In this document: positions 1 to 6,792 of the stretch, in pieces | Numbering within the stretch: position 1 is the first letter of the stretch | How the letters are laid out: each line of letters begins with the position of its first letter | Origin: SFWF01 sp045539925 | GTDB taxonomy: Bacteria > Bacillota > Clostridia > Oscillospirales > Acutalibacteraceae | NCBI GenBank assembly: GCA_045539925.1 | Contig: JAZQGH010000200.1 | Coordinates: 1 to 7,892 of the forward strand | Direction: 5' to 3' | Length of the DNA stretch: 7,892 bases | Position numbers and translations under genes: made by a program | The notes under the pieces: model-generated | The model's input: the letters and a program-made list of their open reading frames with translations, nothing else | Databases searched by the model: none | What the model was told of the DNA's origin: nothing

Positions 1-36
1 TTCAAACCCTACATTGCTATTCTTTCCGAAGTTCAT
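1..36 (-). CDS. 5' end of an unidentified gene, cut by the window edge
   Basis: An ATG at 34-36 opens a frame that stays open to the left edge and encodes MNFGKNSNVGFE. It is preceded at normal spacing by a strong ribosome binding site (AGGGAGGT, minus strand, 43-50) and by a well-formed promoter carrying CsoR-type dyads. Twelve residues are too few to assign a family. From context this is the likely regulated target of the neighbouring CsoR-family repressor; such targets are often copper ATPases, metallochaperones or sulfur-handling proteins, but nothing in the visible residues selects among these. Confidence 0.7.
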   Translation of the reverse strand, partial: MNFGKNSNVGFE

Positions 37-68
37 ATCAATACCTCCCTTTATAACTCGCTATGTTG

Positions 69-89
69 CCGGCAGCTTTCGGTTGCCGG
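69..89 (+). other. Hairpin in the leader of the truncated gene
   Basis: CCGGCA (69-74) pairs with TGCCGG (84-89) across a short loop, with further partial pairing inside. On the plus strand a T-rich run (90-99) follows, giving the look of an intrinsic terminator, but no plus-strand gene ends here. On the minus strand it lies in the transcribed leader between promoter and ribosome binding site, without a following U-tract. It may block antisense transcription or stabilise the leader; the role is uncertain. Confidence 0.35.
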
Positions 90-99
90 TTTCTTTTTT

Positions 100-115
100 A
101 TACCCTTACGGGTAT
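100..115. promoter_or_regulatory. Perfect dyad ATACCC-N4-GGGTAT, probable CsoR-family operator
   Basis: ATACCC (100-105) and GGGTAT (110-115) form a perfect inverted repeat around TTAC. CsoR/FrmR-family repressors are known to bind GC-centred dyads with A/T flanks of the form TACCC-N4-GGGTA. The site lies just downstream of the expected start point of the truncated gene, where a bound repressor would block elongation or promoter clearance. Confidence 0.65.
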
Positions 116-132
116 CTGTATTTCTTGTCTGC

Positions 133-161
133 ATTATACCAATAGGGGTATATGTTGTCAA
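133..161 (-). promoter_or_regulatory. Consensus promoter of the truncated gene with operator in the spacer
   Basis: On the minus strand, TTGACA (156-161) and TATAAT (133-138) are separated by 17 bases, a full sigma-70-type consensus. A second dyad, TATACC (135-140) with GGTATA (147-152), lies almost entirely between the two boxes and overlaps the -10. Repressor binding there would occlude RNA polymerase. A promoter this strong fits a gene held off by a repressor and induced when the metal binds. Confidence 0.75.
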
Positions 162-206
162 GAGGCAAAACACATTTTTTTAAAAATTTTTTTCAGAGAA
201 ATATAA

Positions 207-243
207 AACAGCGTAAATCCTCCCTTTCCGGTGCTCCGCTGTT
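207..243 (-). terminator. Possible terminator of the csoR transcript
   Basis: On the minus strand AACAGCG (243-237) pairs perfectly with CGCTGTT (213-207), followed by the U-rich run TTTATATTTCT. The loop is long (23 bases), so it is weaker than a typical intrinsic terminator, but its position 34 bases after the csoR stop and before the next promoter fits. Confidence 0.4.
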
Positions 244-276
244 GCGCGATCCGACCCCTTTTTTCCTGTCAGTTGT

Positions 277-552
277 TCATTTCATGTTGGCAAACCGCTC
301 CACGGCTTTCGTAAAGCGTTTGATGGTTTTGTCTGCATCTCCGTTTTCAATTCCCTCCCGCACGCAGTGCCGGATATGGCCTTCCAAAACCACCTGTCCC
401 GCCTTATGCAGCGCTGACTTAGCCGCATTAATCTGCGCCAGGATATCTTCGCAGGGAATATCTTCATCAACCATCCGGTCAACGGCCTGGATCTGTCCAA
501 TTATCTTTTTAATCCGGCGGTGAATATTATCCGAAACATTACGATCAATCAT
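277..552 (-). CDS. csoR: CsoR/FrmR-family metal-sensing transcriptional repressor
   Basis: This 91-residue, all-helical repressor has the size and layout of the CsoR/FrmR (DUF156) family. The N-terminal segment with RRIKKIIGQIQAVDRM (12-27) matches the family's first helix. The likely metal ligands are Cys34, His59 and Cys63. Their 25- and 4-residue spacing is that of the C-H-C Cu(I) triad of CsoR, whereas FrmR and RcnR differ at the third position. Metal binding would release the protein from DNA. The start is set by AGGAGG (561-566) eight bases upstream. Its leader carries a dyad similar to those at the downstream gene's promoter, suggesting autoregulation as well as control of the gene running off the left edge. 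Copper is the best guess; nickel or a sulfur/thiol signal is not excluded. Confidence 0.9.
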   Translation of the reverse strand: MIDRNVSDNIHRRIKKIIGQIQAVDRMVDEDIPCEDILAQINAAKSALHKAGQVVLEGHIRHCVREGIENGDADKTIKRFTKAVERFANMK

Positions 553-573
553 ATTATAAACCTCCTGCTGCAG

Positions 574-589
574 GGCATACCCCTATGCC
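574..589. promoter_or_regulatory. Perfect dyad GGCATA-CCCC-TATGCC in the csoR leader
   Basis: GGCATA (574-579) and TATGCC (584-589) are perfect inverted repeats around CCCC. The core ATACCCCTAT resembles the half-site of the two dyads near the truncated gene. It lies between the predicted transcription start (about 598) and the ribosome binding site, as expected for an autoregulatory operator. Confidence 0.55.
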
Positions 590-604
590 TATTATTCTGT
601 TTTT

Positions 605-632
605 ATTATATAGGAACCATATAGATTGTCAA
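605..632 (-). promoter_or_regulatory. csoR promoter
   Basis: On the minus strand, TTGACA (627-632) and TATAAT (605-610) are separated by 16 bases. Both hexamers are perfect consensus. Transcription should start near 598, giving a short leader of about 45 bases that includes the dyad at 574-589. Confidence 0.75.
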
Positions 633-691
633 GCTTAAACACACACAATCCAGTACTGTTCAAAGAATTAATCAGCATTTCCTTAGACTGT

Positions 692-722
692 ATGAAAAGG
701 AAAACCCTGCTGCGCAGCAGGG
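692..722 (-). terminator. Intrinsic terminator of the hydrolase gene, possibly bidirectional
   Basis: An 18-base perfect palindrome (705-722) with half CCCTGCTGC folds as a 7-bp stem with a GCGC loop. On the minus strand TTTTCCTTTTC follows directly, making a good intrinsic terminator 80 bases after the hydrolase stop. On the plus strand a run of eight T follows after nine bases, so it might also work in the other direction. Confidence 0.85.
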
Positions 723-801
723 CTGTAATATTTTTTTTGCAAAGGAAAGGATTAGGGTAAATTGCAATGTCATTAAGTTAAGCTAAATTGGCATTTATCT
801 A

Positions 802-1782
802 CTATTTCAAAACGCGATTATTGTACTCCACCTTCCGGCTTCTCTGGAAACTGTTTCTGTCTGCGTGGATGAAGCCGTCCATAGCAGCCCACGTTACCGG
901 GAAATTATCCAAAAACGCTGTGTGCCAAGCTTTCGGCACGATGCACAACCGGGAATCGGGAATCATCTGGTGCGCTGCCACCATGGTCACCAGAGGCGCG
1001 TGATCGTCTTCGTCGCCGGCGATGAGCAGAACAGGGCACTTAATGGAGCCAAAGAGTTCTTTCCCAACTTCCGTCTGGTTCCAGAACTTCATATAATTTG
1101 TGCAGAACTCCTGCCAGCGTTCCGGTTCCGGCATGAGCGCTTTCTGCTGATCCACAAAGGCCTTATCGATTTTTTCCAAATCGCTGACCTTCAGTTCCCC
1201 GCTGAAAAAGCCTTTTTCCAGTGAACCTGCTCCTATTGTTACAATGCGTTCCACCGTTTCCGGATACATGGCGGCAACTTTGTAGGCTGTATAAGCTCCG
1301 TCGCTGAAGCCCACAAGGGTCGCGGGCTTATCGGTCACCGCACGCATAACGGCAAGCATGTCGTTGGCTTTCTGTTCGTAGGTCAACGGCTTGGTCCCAA
1401 TCTCCGAGCGGCCATGCCCCCGGGTAGACACCACTGCGACTTTACGATCTTTGCGCAGCGCGTCAATGAGCTGGCCCATTTCAAAAGGCGTGCCCACGCC
1501 CCCGCCGTGAAACACAAAGACTGTCGCGGCGTTTTTGCTTTTACGTTCCGGTTCATACACTTCATAATAAATCCGCGCGTCATCAGCCTGCGCATAATGC
1601 CCGGCAGAAAGGTTGTTGCCGTAAGGCGTTTTGCTCGGTTGCGCTTTATTGCCCTGCGTAAAATAATGCAGCGGAACATTGTTCTGTTTTTCTTTTGCGT
1701 CAGCAATGTTTGCAAACGGTATGGCCGCAACCGTAACGGCAACCAACAACAAACCGGTGAGTATAATCTTATTGTTTTTCAT
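802..1782 (-). CDS. Exported alpha/beta hydrolase
   Basis: This 326-residue protein has a cleavable signal peptide: KNNK, a hydrophobic stretch at about 6-24, and a likely cut after ADA at residue 29. It should act outside the cytoplasmic membrane. The rest is an alpha/beta-hydrolase fold: HGGG (92-95) as oxyanion-hole loop, nucleophile elbow VGFSDG with Ser160, an acid in GDEDDHAP (Asp257 or Asp259) and catalytic His287 in AWHTAF. The RGHGRS motif (121-126) is typical of peptidase- and esterase-type members. The substrate cannot be read from sequence. A purine-rich AAGGGA lies about 11 bases upstream of the chosen ATG; another ATG two codons' distance upstream (1785-1787) is out of frame. 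The gene is monocistronic, with its own promoter and terminator. Its promoter shares sequence blocks with that of the ligase operon, so the two may be co-regulated. Confidence 0.88.
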   Translation of the reverse strand: MKNNKIILTGLLLVAVTVAAIPFANIADAKEKQNNVPLHYFTQGNKAQPSKTPYGNNLSAGHYAQADDARIYYEVYEPERKSKNAATVFVFHGGGVGTPFEMGQLIDALRKDRKVAVVSTRGHGRSEIGTKPLTYEQKANDMLAVMRAVTDKPATLVGFSDGAYTAYKVAAMYPETVERIVTIGAGSLEKGFFSGELKVSDLEKIDKAFVDQQKALMPEPERWQEFCTNYMKFWNQTEVGKELFGSIKCPVLLIAGDEDDHAPLVTMVAAHQMIPDSRLCIVPKAWHTAFLDNFPVTWAAMDGFIHADRNSFQRSRKVEYNNRVLK

Positions 1783-1845
1783 TTCATTCCACTTCCCTTA
1801 CATCCATAAGGTTTTTGTTTATAAATCTGTCAGTATATCATTTAT

Positions 1846-1903
1846 ATTATATCAAAACAATAACAGAAAAGTCTACGGCTTCTGAGCAAAACTGTAATTT
1901 GTA
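1846..1903 (-). promoter_or_regulatory. Hydrolase promoter region with copy 1 of the two-block repeat
   Basis: An extended -10 (TGATATAAT on the minus strand, TATAAT at 1846-1851) has no good -35, which suggests an activator is needed. Upstream, at 1886-1903, lies the block GCAAAACTGTAATTTGTA containing the dyad CAAA-N7-TTTG (1887-1901), the 15-base 4-7-4 layout of LysR-type operators. Both this block and the sequence over the -10 recur at 6793-6835. The dyad is centred about 55 bases upstream of the expected start point. Confidence 0.55.
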
Positions 1904-1904
1904 A

Positions 1905-1943
1905 TACTAAAACAATAGCCGTAGATGCTGAAGTTCCACGGCT
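1905..1943 (-). terminator. Probable terminator of the ligase operon
   Basis: On the minus strand AGCCGTGG (1943-1936) pairs with CTACGGCT (1924-1917), an 8-bp stem with one G-U pair and an 11-base loop, followed by ATTGTTTTAG. It lies about 50 bases after the last small ORF and before the hydrolase promoter, the right place to end the ligase transcript. The U-tract is short, so termination may be partial. Confidence 0.5.
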
Positions 1944-1990
1944 GCTAAATCATTTACTGAACCAAATGACGATTTGCTTCACCAGCCACG

Positions 1991-2209
1991 TTACTTGGGT
2001 TTATAGTCTGCCCGGGAATAAAACTTGTCCCCGAATCCGAATTTAGCCCATTTTTTACCTGTATAAAGATAATATGTCATAGCGGCTGCCGGATGTCTTA
2101 CCATGGTAGAAGCACGGTCCCCGTTGTAGTCAAGCGGAATAATGTTTTTTGGATATACCAGCGCGACAAAATCGTTTTCCTGGAATGTGAAGTCATAATG
2201 AATATACAT
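1991..2209 (-). CDS. Small unrecognised ORF at the end of the ligase operon, possibly a gene fragment
   Basis: The 72-residue product is rich in Tyr, Phe and Lys and has no signal peptide, membrane segment or family motif that I recognise. The composition looks protein-like (for example FQENDFVALVYPKNIIPLDY) rather than a random shadow. There is no convincing ribosome binding site before the ATG. The same frame is open for another 28 codons (2210-2293) with no ATG, GTG or TTG start, and runs out of frame into the end of the ATP-grasp gene. This suggests the 3' remnant of a longer gene whose 5' part was lost, although a small functional fourth operon member cannot be ruled out. The hairpin at 1917-1943 follows it. 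Confidence 0.45.
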   Translation of the reverse strand: MYIHYDFTFQENDFVALVYPKNIIPLDYNGDRASTMVRHPAAAMTYYLYTGKKWAKFGFGDKFYSRADYKPK

Positions 2210-2276
2210 AGGTTCTGCTATTTTCTTACCTTGTTTTGGCAGTGATTCATACGAATTTTGATGTGGGAAAACTAAC

Positions 2277-3623
2277 TCATTGACCCTTTTCTGTTACGAC
2301 ATAGGTCGGTTGCGCCTGTTGATTGTGACCGGCAGCTATTATTCCGCCGTTTGTGGCAAGGCGCGAAAATATCCCGGCAAATTCTCCGTTGAAAGCATAC
2401 AGGCCCGTCATGTTGATGTATGGATTCCAATTGCCATCGCCCCAGGCAAAATCAATATTTTCATTGACTTGCTGCGGCCAATATTCCTGGCAAATGTATC
2501 CGTTATCGTAAACAAGCCGCGCTTGTTCCTCCCACTTTTCACGAGTACAGTCCACACCGGCAAAAACCCCGGCGGAGGCATAAGCGTCCTGGGGCTTTAG
2601 GATATATCGATCCTTATGAGCCAATACTTCCCCTAGGTCTATAGCATCTTTCTCAAAGGGAAGCGTTTTTGGCACATGCGCAGCGATAAAATCTATTTCC
2701 TCGGGAGAAAGGAAAGCAGCGGTTCTTGGATGATGCAGAACGTAAAAGAGCCATTTGTGATGAATGATCTGCGTGCAAAAATGCCCCGCCACAAAACAGG
2801 CATTCTCCCTCACTGCCCTCAAGAAAGGACGCACATCATCAATGTTTTCCATAATGTCGGCGGTGACTGCGCGACGGTAGACGGCGTTTATAACATGACC
2901 GTTTGGCGAAAAAAGTTTTCCTTCTTCAAAGCGAAGTTGACGAATATCGCATATTTCACAGTTAATTCCGGCTCTTTGAAAAGATCGGGCGTATTCCTGA
3001 AACTCACGCCAGGTTGCCTTGTCCAAGAAGTCAACTATAGCGACGTTGGGATGCGGAATCCTTCCGTTGTAGGTTGCATAAATCTGCATAAAGGTATTTA
3101 CCCAACTGTCAAAGAGTTCCATAGAATGAAAGTCGTAACGGCGTATCATTTCCTGATGAGCCGGATTGTCAATCATGATCTCGGCCAAAATCCTGTCGGC
3201 ATCCATGCCGCTGGTTCCATCCGTATTTATTTCACAAAAGCCAAAATCCCCCGTTTCTTCATTGTAAAAAATATCGGCGCGGAAAATCGGAATCAAGGAA
3301 TCATAACCTCGCGGCGCAAGAATCAACTCCTCAAGTTCCCCAGTAAACGGAAACAAGGCGCGATAGTCTGCATGGGAGAAATAGGAGCGAATGACTTTTG
3401 CGAAAATATCATAAGCAGTATTGATGATTTGGCGAAATCTGTCTATATCTATCTCCGTGTATATGCGCGGGATATGAACAGTACTGTAACTTAGTTTCCC
3501 ATAAAAGTATAAGGAGGAATGTTCGGCATTCTCTCTCATAGCGATAGCGCCGTCTCTGTTATTTTTTAAATCTTTTTCAATTAGGGCACGATATTCCTGA
3601 CGAATTTCAGATATAGACCTCAT
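2277..3623 (-). CDS. ATP-grasp ligase, glutathionylspermidine-synthase-like (circularly permuted)
   Basis: This 448-residue protein resembles the C-terminal synthetase domain of glutathionylspermidine synthase and related circularly permuted ATP-grasp enzymes. These activate a carboxylate as acyl phosphate and join it to an amine. Visible marks in order: IFRAD (113-117), FCEINTDGTSGM (129-140) with acidic and Asn residues suited to Mg-ATP binding, VYRR (248-251), HHKWLF (288-293), the ATP-binding strand ILKPQDAYASAG (341-352) with Lys343, QEYWPQ (379-384), and SRLATNGG (420-427). There is no N-terminal amidase domain. The start overlaps the transporter stop by four bases (ATGA), with AGAGG just upstream, so the two are translationally coupled. 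With a glutamate-cysteine-ligase-like gene two genes upstream, it probably performs the second amide-forming step on a gamma-glutamyl product. The amine acceptor (glycine, a polyamine or another amino acid) is unknown. Confidence 0.8.
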   Translation of the reverse strand: MRSISEIRQEYRALIEKDLKNNRDGAIAMRENAEHSSLYFYGKLSYSTVHIPRIYTEIDIDRFRQIINTAYDIFAKVIRSYFSHADYRALFPFTGELEELILAPRGYDSLIPIFRADIFYNEETGDFGFCEINTDGTSGMDADRILAEIMIDNPAHQEMIRRYDFHSMELFDSWVNTFMQIYATYNGRIPHPNVAIVDFLDKATWREFQEYARSFQRAGINCEICDIRQLRFEEGKLFSPNGHVINAVYRRAVTADIMENIDDVRPFLRAVRENACFVAGHFCTQIIHHKWLFYVLHHPRTAAFLSPEEIDFIAAHVPKTLPFEKDAIDLGEVLAHKDRYILKPQDAYASAGVFAGVDCTREKWEEQARLVYDNGYICQEYWPQQVNENIDFAWGDGNWNPYINMTGLYAFNGEFAGIFSRLATNGGIIAAGHNQQAQPTYVVTEKGQ

Positions 3624-5365
3624 GCTTCATCTACCTCTTCTAATTTCTCCGGCAATAAGCTAAAAACATGTCGATTATAATTCTGTGTTTCAAGAAATCT
3701 GTTTTGCGTATTTCCTTTCATGAATATACTATAGATGAAAAAATCACGAAACGAGCCAAGATTGTCTTGGGTCACATCGAAAAATTTGCCGTTATCCCGC
3801 AGGATTATTTTGGGTTCCCCCTCAAAAAACAAGGTCAGCTCTGCCAAAACATTTACGCCTGGATTTTTGTCAACAATGCTCATGCAGATTTCCTCAACTA
3901 TAAGACCTATTTTCATAACATATCGAGAGGAGAACCCCCGTTTTTGAAATTCGCTTTCCGCCCAATCCCTGAGTTCAATCGCCCTATTCGCATCAAGCTT
4001 CTCATCTCTTGACACTATATCCATAGCGGGCGCAAGCAGTGGAAAGGTTTTGGGATAACGAATGCGAAGAATAACGGCAAATAAAAGGAAAGTGCCTATA
4101 GGTACAGCCGTCATGCCGAACCAAATACCTCGCATACCCAGAAAAAGAGAAAAGAATATGGGAATGCCTACATATAAGAGTAAGTCCTTGCAAGCAGAAA
4201 GAGACATGGCTATTTTGAAATAACCGCTGATTTGATAATACATAGTGAAAAGATACAGCAAGGATATAAAGGGCATAGCAAGGGCGACGATTCTTATGAC
4301 AAATTCGGATTCTGCGACAAGCGTAGGGCCGGCAATGCTGAAAAGGTCTGCAATAGATCGGCAAAAAATCCACATAAAGGGTATCGTTAATACACCTAGG
4401 ATAAGGGCTGCCAATGTTGCCACTTTCATGACTTTTATTACGCCGTTGAAATTATTCTCACCCAAATAAACGTTGACAATCGGTTCAGTCGCTTTCTCAA
4501 CGCCACTTAAGAAAATGGCAAGTTGAAAAATTGAAATAGCCGCAGACATAATCGGAAAGTACTCCTGCTCAAAAGTTTGCAAAAAATATATGACCAAAAT
4601 CAAATTGCCGACAGCAATATAAAGAGATAGGGCGGCATTAACATAGCTTAGCTTAAGCACCTTTATCGCGTCGCTGAAAGAAAAACGAAATATTGGTTTT
4701 ATTGTTCGGGAGACAAAGAATATCCACCGCGCAAATATCGCCATCGCTACAATCTCGCCGATAAAAACGCCCAAGGCTATGCCTGTCATTCCCATGTCTA
4801 AGATTGACGTAAAAAAAAACGCTGCCGTAATGTGGATGATTATTTGGGTTGCTGTTGCAAATACGCAGTACCTCCCGCCTCCATCCGCATAAACCGTCAT
4901 CTGCATTAAAATGTACACAGGGTGTATGACAATGGTTGCCAAAAAAGGTTCGTAGTACAGACGAGCAAAGTCGATGGTTGTTTCGGCATTGCCAAAGAGA
5001 GATAAATATAAATCCTCGCACACATACAAACTCACTGCCAGAAAAAACGACAGCAGAAATGTCCCCATAAACCCTTGACCGATGAGACAATTGGCGCGCT
5101 CGTCGTTAAACGCGCCTATTTCATAAGAGTAGATATAGACTGTGCCCGTGGCAATCATAAGTTCGAGAAAAGCCGTGACATAAAGCAACGGCATGACGAT
5201 TTCAATTCCTGCCATAGCGTTGTTTCCTAAGAATTGGGAAGCCAAAATCTTGTCGGCAATAAAATTAAAATTCATTATGAATGTCACGGAAACAGCCGCA
5301 AACAGCAATCGCATAAATTGATGACCGCAAAATGTTCCGCCCGTAATGGCGTTGATAATCTTCAT
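3620..5365 (-). CDS. MATE-family transporter fused to a C-terminal HATPase-like domain
   Basis: The 581-residue protein has two parts. Residues 1 to about 440 hold about twelve hydrophobic segments with the look of the MATE/MOP flippase superfamily (for example a segment near 50-80, MGMTGIALGVFIGE at 191-204, and GVEKATEPIVNVYLG at 288-302). Such proteins are ion-coupled exporters of small molecules. Residues from about 455 to 575 are soluble and resemble RsbW/SpoIIAB-type histidine-kinase-like ATPase domains: a helix ending in LIVEEICMS (488-496), LRDNGKFFD (522-530) as ATP-lid motif, and a closing strand with YNRHVF (563-568). The N-box Asn appears replaced by Ser496, so nucleotide binding or catalysis may be altered. 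Ordinary MATE proteins are about 450 residues and lack this tail. GAAGGAA (5372-5378) sets the start; the gap to the upstream ligase is 32 bases, and the stop overlaps the ATP-grasp start. Confidence 0.85.
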   Translation of the reverse strand: MKIINAITGGTFCGHQFMRLLFAAVSVTFIMNFNFIADKILASQFLGNNAMAGIEIVMPLLYVTAFLELMIATGTVYIYSYEIGAFNDERANCLIGQGFMGTFLLSFFLAVSLYVCEDLYLSLFGNAETTIDFARLYYEPFLATIVIHPVYILMQMTVYADGGGRYCVFATATQIIIHITAAFFFTSILDMGMTGIALGVFIGEIVAMAIFARWIFFVSRTIKPIFRFSFSDAIKVLKLSYVNAALSLYIAVGNLILVIYFLQTFEQEYFPIMSAAISIFQLAIFLSGVEKATEPIVNVYLGENNFNGVIKVMKVATLAALILGVLTIPFMWIFCRSIADLFSIAGPTLVAESEFVIRIVALAMPFISLLYLFTMYYQISGYFKIAMSLSACKDLLLYVGIPIFFSLFLGMRGIWFGMTAVPIGTFLLFAVILRIRYPKTFPLLAPAMDIVSRDEKLDANRAIELRDWAESEFQKRGFSSRYVMKIGLIVEEICMSIVDKNPGVNVLAELTLFFEGEPKIILRDNGKFFDVTQDNLGSFRDFFIYSIFMKGNTQNRFLETQNYNRHVFSLLPEKLEEVDEA

Positions 5366-5397
5366 TTATAGTTCCTTCTATATCAAACACGAGCAAT

Positions 5398-6612
5398 TTA
5401 TCTGCGAAAAATCATTTCGTTAAAAATTTGCAAATAATTTCGTTCTTCATGCGGCAGGTTACCTTCGGCAATATTTATCATATTTGCGGCAATCCGGCGC
5501 ACCGGCTGCCCGTAAACTTCAGCTTCAAAGCCTTTTGCCATCAAATTATCCTCTGCCGCTAAAATATCGTCCTCCATAAGCTTGCTTTGCCGTATACTGT
5601 CCTCGGCAAAAACCACTCCCTCTTCGGAGTACAGCAACCCTTTCAGCAAGGCGCAATAAGCCAACATTAAATTCATAGGCACAGAATCCGCCATTCGCAA
5701 TTCCAGATATGTTTTTAATCTTACCTCGGGAAAAGCCATGGACAAAATATGCTCTATCTCTTTTTCGTCCTGCATCTTATCCGCATACAATTCTGCCGTT
5801 GTTTTATCACCGGTAAACCGATAGCCTGCTTCCGTCGGCAAAAATATAGGCGGTATGGAACCGATAAAAACAGCATAATCCCCAAAGTTAAAGTCCGGCT
5901 TGAATATCCTCGGCACTATACCCACGCGAACTTTGTCAACCCGCCGCCATATATCCGTCCGTTTAAGAAAACCTGTAAGAAGCTTACCCTCAAAAGTTGG
6001 GGAATTATCTGTCAAAATTTTGAATATCGGCGAATAATAATAAGCCGCCTGTATTTTGCGTCGGAAATCATCTTCGGAAAAGTAATCGACGGACACTTGA
6101 AGAGAAGCCGTGCCCCGCATCATTTCCCTTCCCCCGTCTCCCGTTTTGGCAAAGTGCTCGTCCAGCAGCCGATAGCGCATCTTGGGAATCAATGGCAAAT
6201 TGTCCACACAGCTCACCGGTTGACAACCGACTGTCATTAAATCATAGTTATGGGGAGAAAGCTCTTTTTGCAATATACGGCAAAAATCAGCGTAAATATC
6301 AGCAATACAAGCGATAGACTCCGTAGGCACAATACTTATTTCGATTTGCCCAGCCGGTTCAAGGGTGACAGTGAAATCTTCGGTTAAAAAACCTAATAAT
6401 AAATCTTCCTCCATCAGCACCGTCGCATTCGGATAATGCGCCATAAGCCTGCATAAAATCTCCCTGACACCATTCTTTCCGTCATAGGGAACAGCGGTCT
6501 TTGTATCATGGCTCACAATAAAATGCTCAATTTCAATTCCCAGCCTTGGTACAATGTTGCGCTTAATCCCTCGCTGAAAGTATGCCACAAATACATCTGC
6601 CCATGATTTCAT
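5398..6612 (-). CDS. Glutamate-cysteine-ligase-like enzyme (GCS2 family)
   Basis: The 404-residue product belongs to the GCS2 carboxylate-amine ligase family (plant/alphaproteobacterial GshA, EgtA and relatives), which couples ATP hydrolysis to a bond between the glutamate gamma-carboxylate and an amine, classically cysteine. Motifs in order: GIEIEHF (25-31) with metal/ATP glutamates, EPAGQIEIS (85-93), RGTASLQVSVDY (166-177), DNSPTFEGK (202-210) and YLELRMADSVP (302-312). All major family blocks are present, so it should be active. It is cytoplasmic. GAGGAG (6621-6626) eight bases upstream fixes the ATG, the only normal start in frame, although 31 further open codons precede it. As first gene of the operon with a transporter and an ATP-grasp ligase, it likely makes the gamma-glutamyl dipeptide for the later steps. 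Cysteine as partner is likely but unproven; an EgtA-like or other amine specificity is possible. Confidence 0.88.
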   Translation of the reverse strand: MKSWADVFVAYFQRGIKRNIVPRLGIEIEHFIVSHDTKTAVPYDGKNGVREILCRLMAHYPNATVLMEEDLLLGFLTEDFTVTLEPAGQIEISIVPTESIACIADIYADFCRILQKELSPHNYDLMTVGCQPVSCVDNLPLIPKMRYRLLDEHFAKTGDGGREMMRGTASLQVSVDYFSEDDFRRKIQAAYYYSPIFKILTDNSPTFEGKLLTGFLKRTDIWRRVDKVRVGIVPRIFKPDFNFGDYAVFIGSIPPIFLPTEAGYRFTGDKTTAELYADKMQDEKEIEHILSMAFPEVRLKTYLELRMADSVPMNLMLAYCALLKGLLYSEEGVVFAEDSIRQSKLMEDDILAAEDNLMAKGFEAEVYGQPVRRIAANMINIAEGNLPHEERNYLQIFNEMIFRR

Positions 6613-6705
6613 TTTTTCGGCTCCTCGCTGTTCTGCGTGGGTATAGGTGACGTTCTCCCGCGTAAATTTGTATTCCCTGTTCTCCGTTTTTGTAACCTCC
6701 AGATC
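6613..6705 (-). other. Open in-frame stretch upstream of the ligase gene, without a start codon
   Basis: The reading frame of the ligase is open for 31 codons upstream of its ATG, back to a TAA at 6706-6708. The residues, including KTENREYKFTRENVTYTH, look more like protein than random leader sequence, but no ATG, GTG or TTG occurs. Either this is leader RNA that is open by chance, or the tail of a former upstream gene or domain that has been deleted. Confidence 0.3.
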
Positions 6706-6792
6706 TTATCCTTTTACCTAATACAATAAATACCTTTTATTATTTATTCAAAGATGACACATTAAAATTGACATTGATGGAATTATTTTTTA

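Noticed and set aside
152..523. Plus-strand open frame opposite csoR
   Set aside because: It covers the minus-strand promoter region and the csoR gene, its translation shows no family features, and the csoR frame is clearly real.
705..722. Perfect 18-base palindrome considered as a regulator or recombination site
   Set aside because: Its position after the hydrolase stop with a T-rich run on the minus strand fits an ordinary intrinsic terminator.
1872..1943. Three mutually pairing segments (AGCCGTGG, TCTACGGCT, AGCCGTAGA on the minus strand), an attenuator-like set
   Set aside because: The third segment lies downstream of the terminator U-tract, so it would be made too late to prevent termination, and no leader peptide is visible. 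Kept only as a simple terminator.
2277..2293. Possible frameshift joining the ATP-grasp gene to the following small ORF
   Set aside because: The ATP-grasp protein already reaches the expected family end after the ATNGG and NQQAQPTYVV region, so the stop at 2277-2279 looks natural.
2676..3494. Long plus-strand open frame (272 codons) opposite the ATP-grasp gene
   Set aside because: The minus-strand frame has clear ATP-grasp motifs, a ribosome binding site and operon overlap. The plus frame has no motif and no promoter context, so it is an antisense shadow.
5749..6240. Plus-strand open frame opposite the glutamate-cysteine-ligase gene
   Set aside because: It has no recognisable family and no ribosome binding site, and it lies wholly inside a gene with all GCS2 motifs.
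6613..6792. Long ligase-operon leader considered as a riboswitch
   Set aside because: No known riboswitch core and no terminator/anti-terminator pair could be recognised; only short, weak pairings are present.
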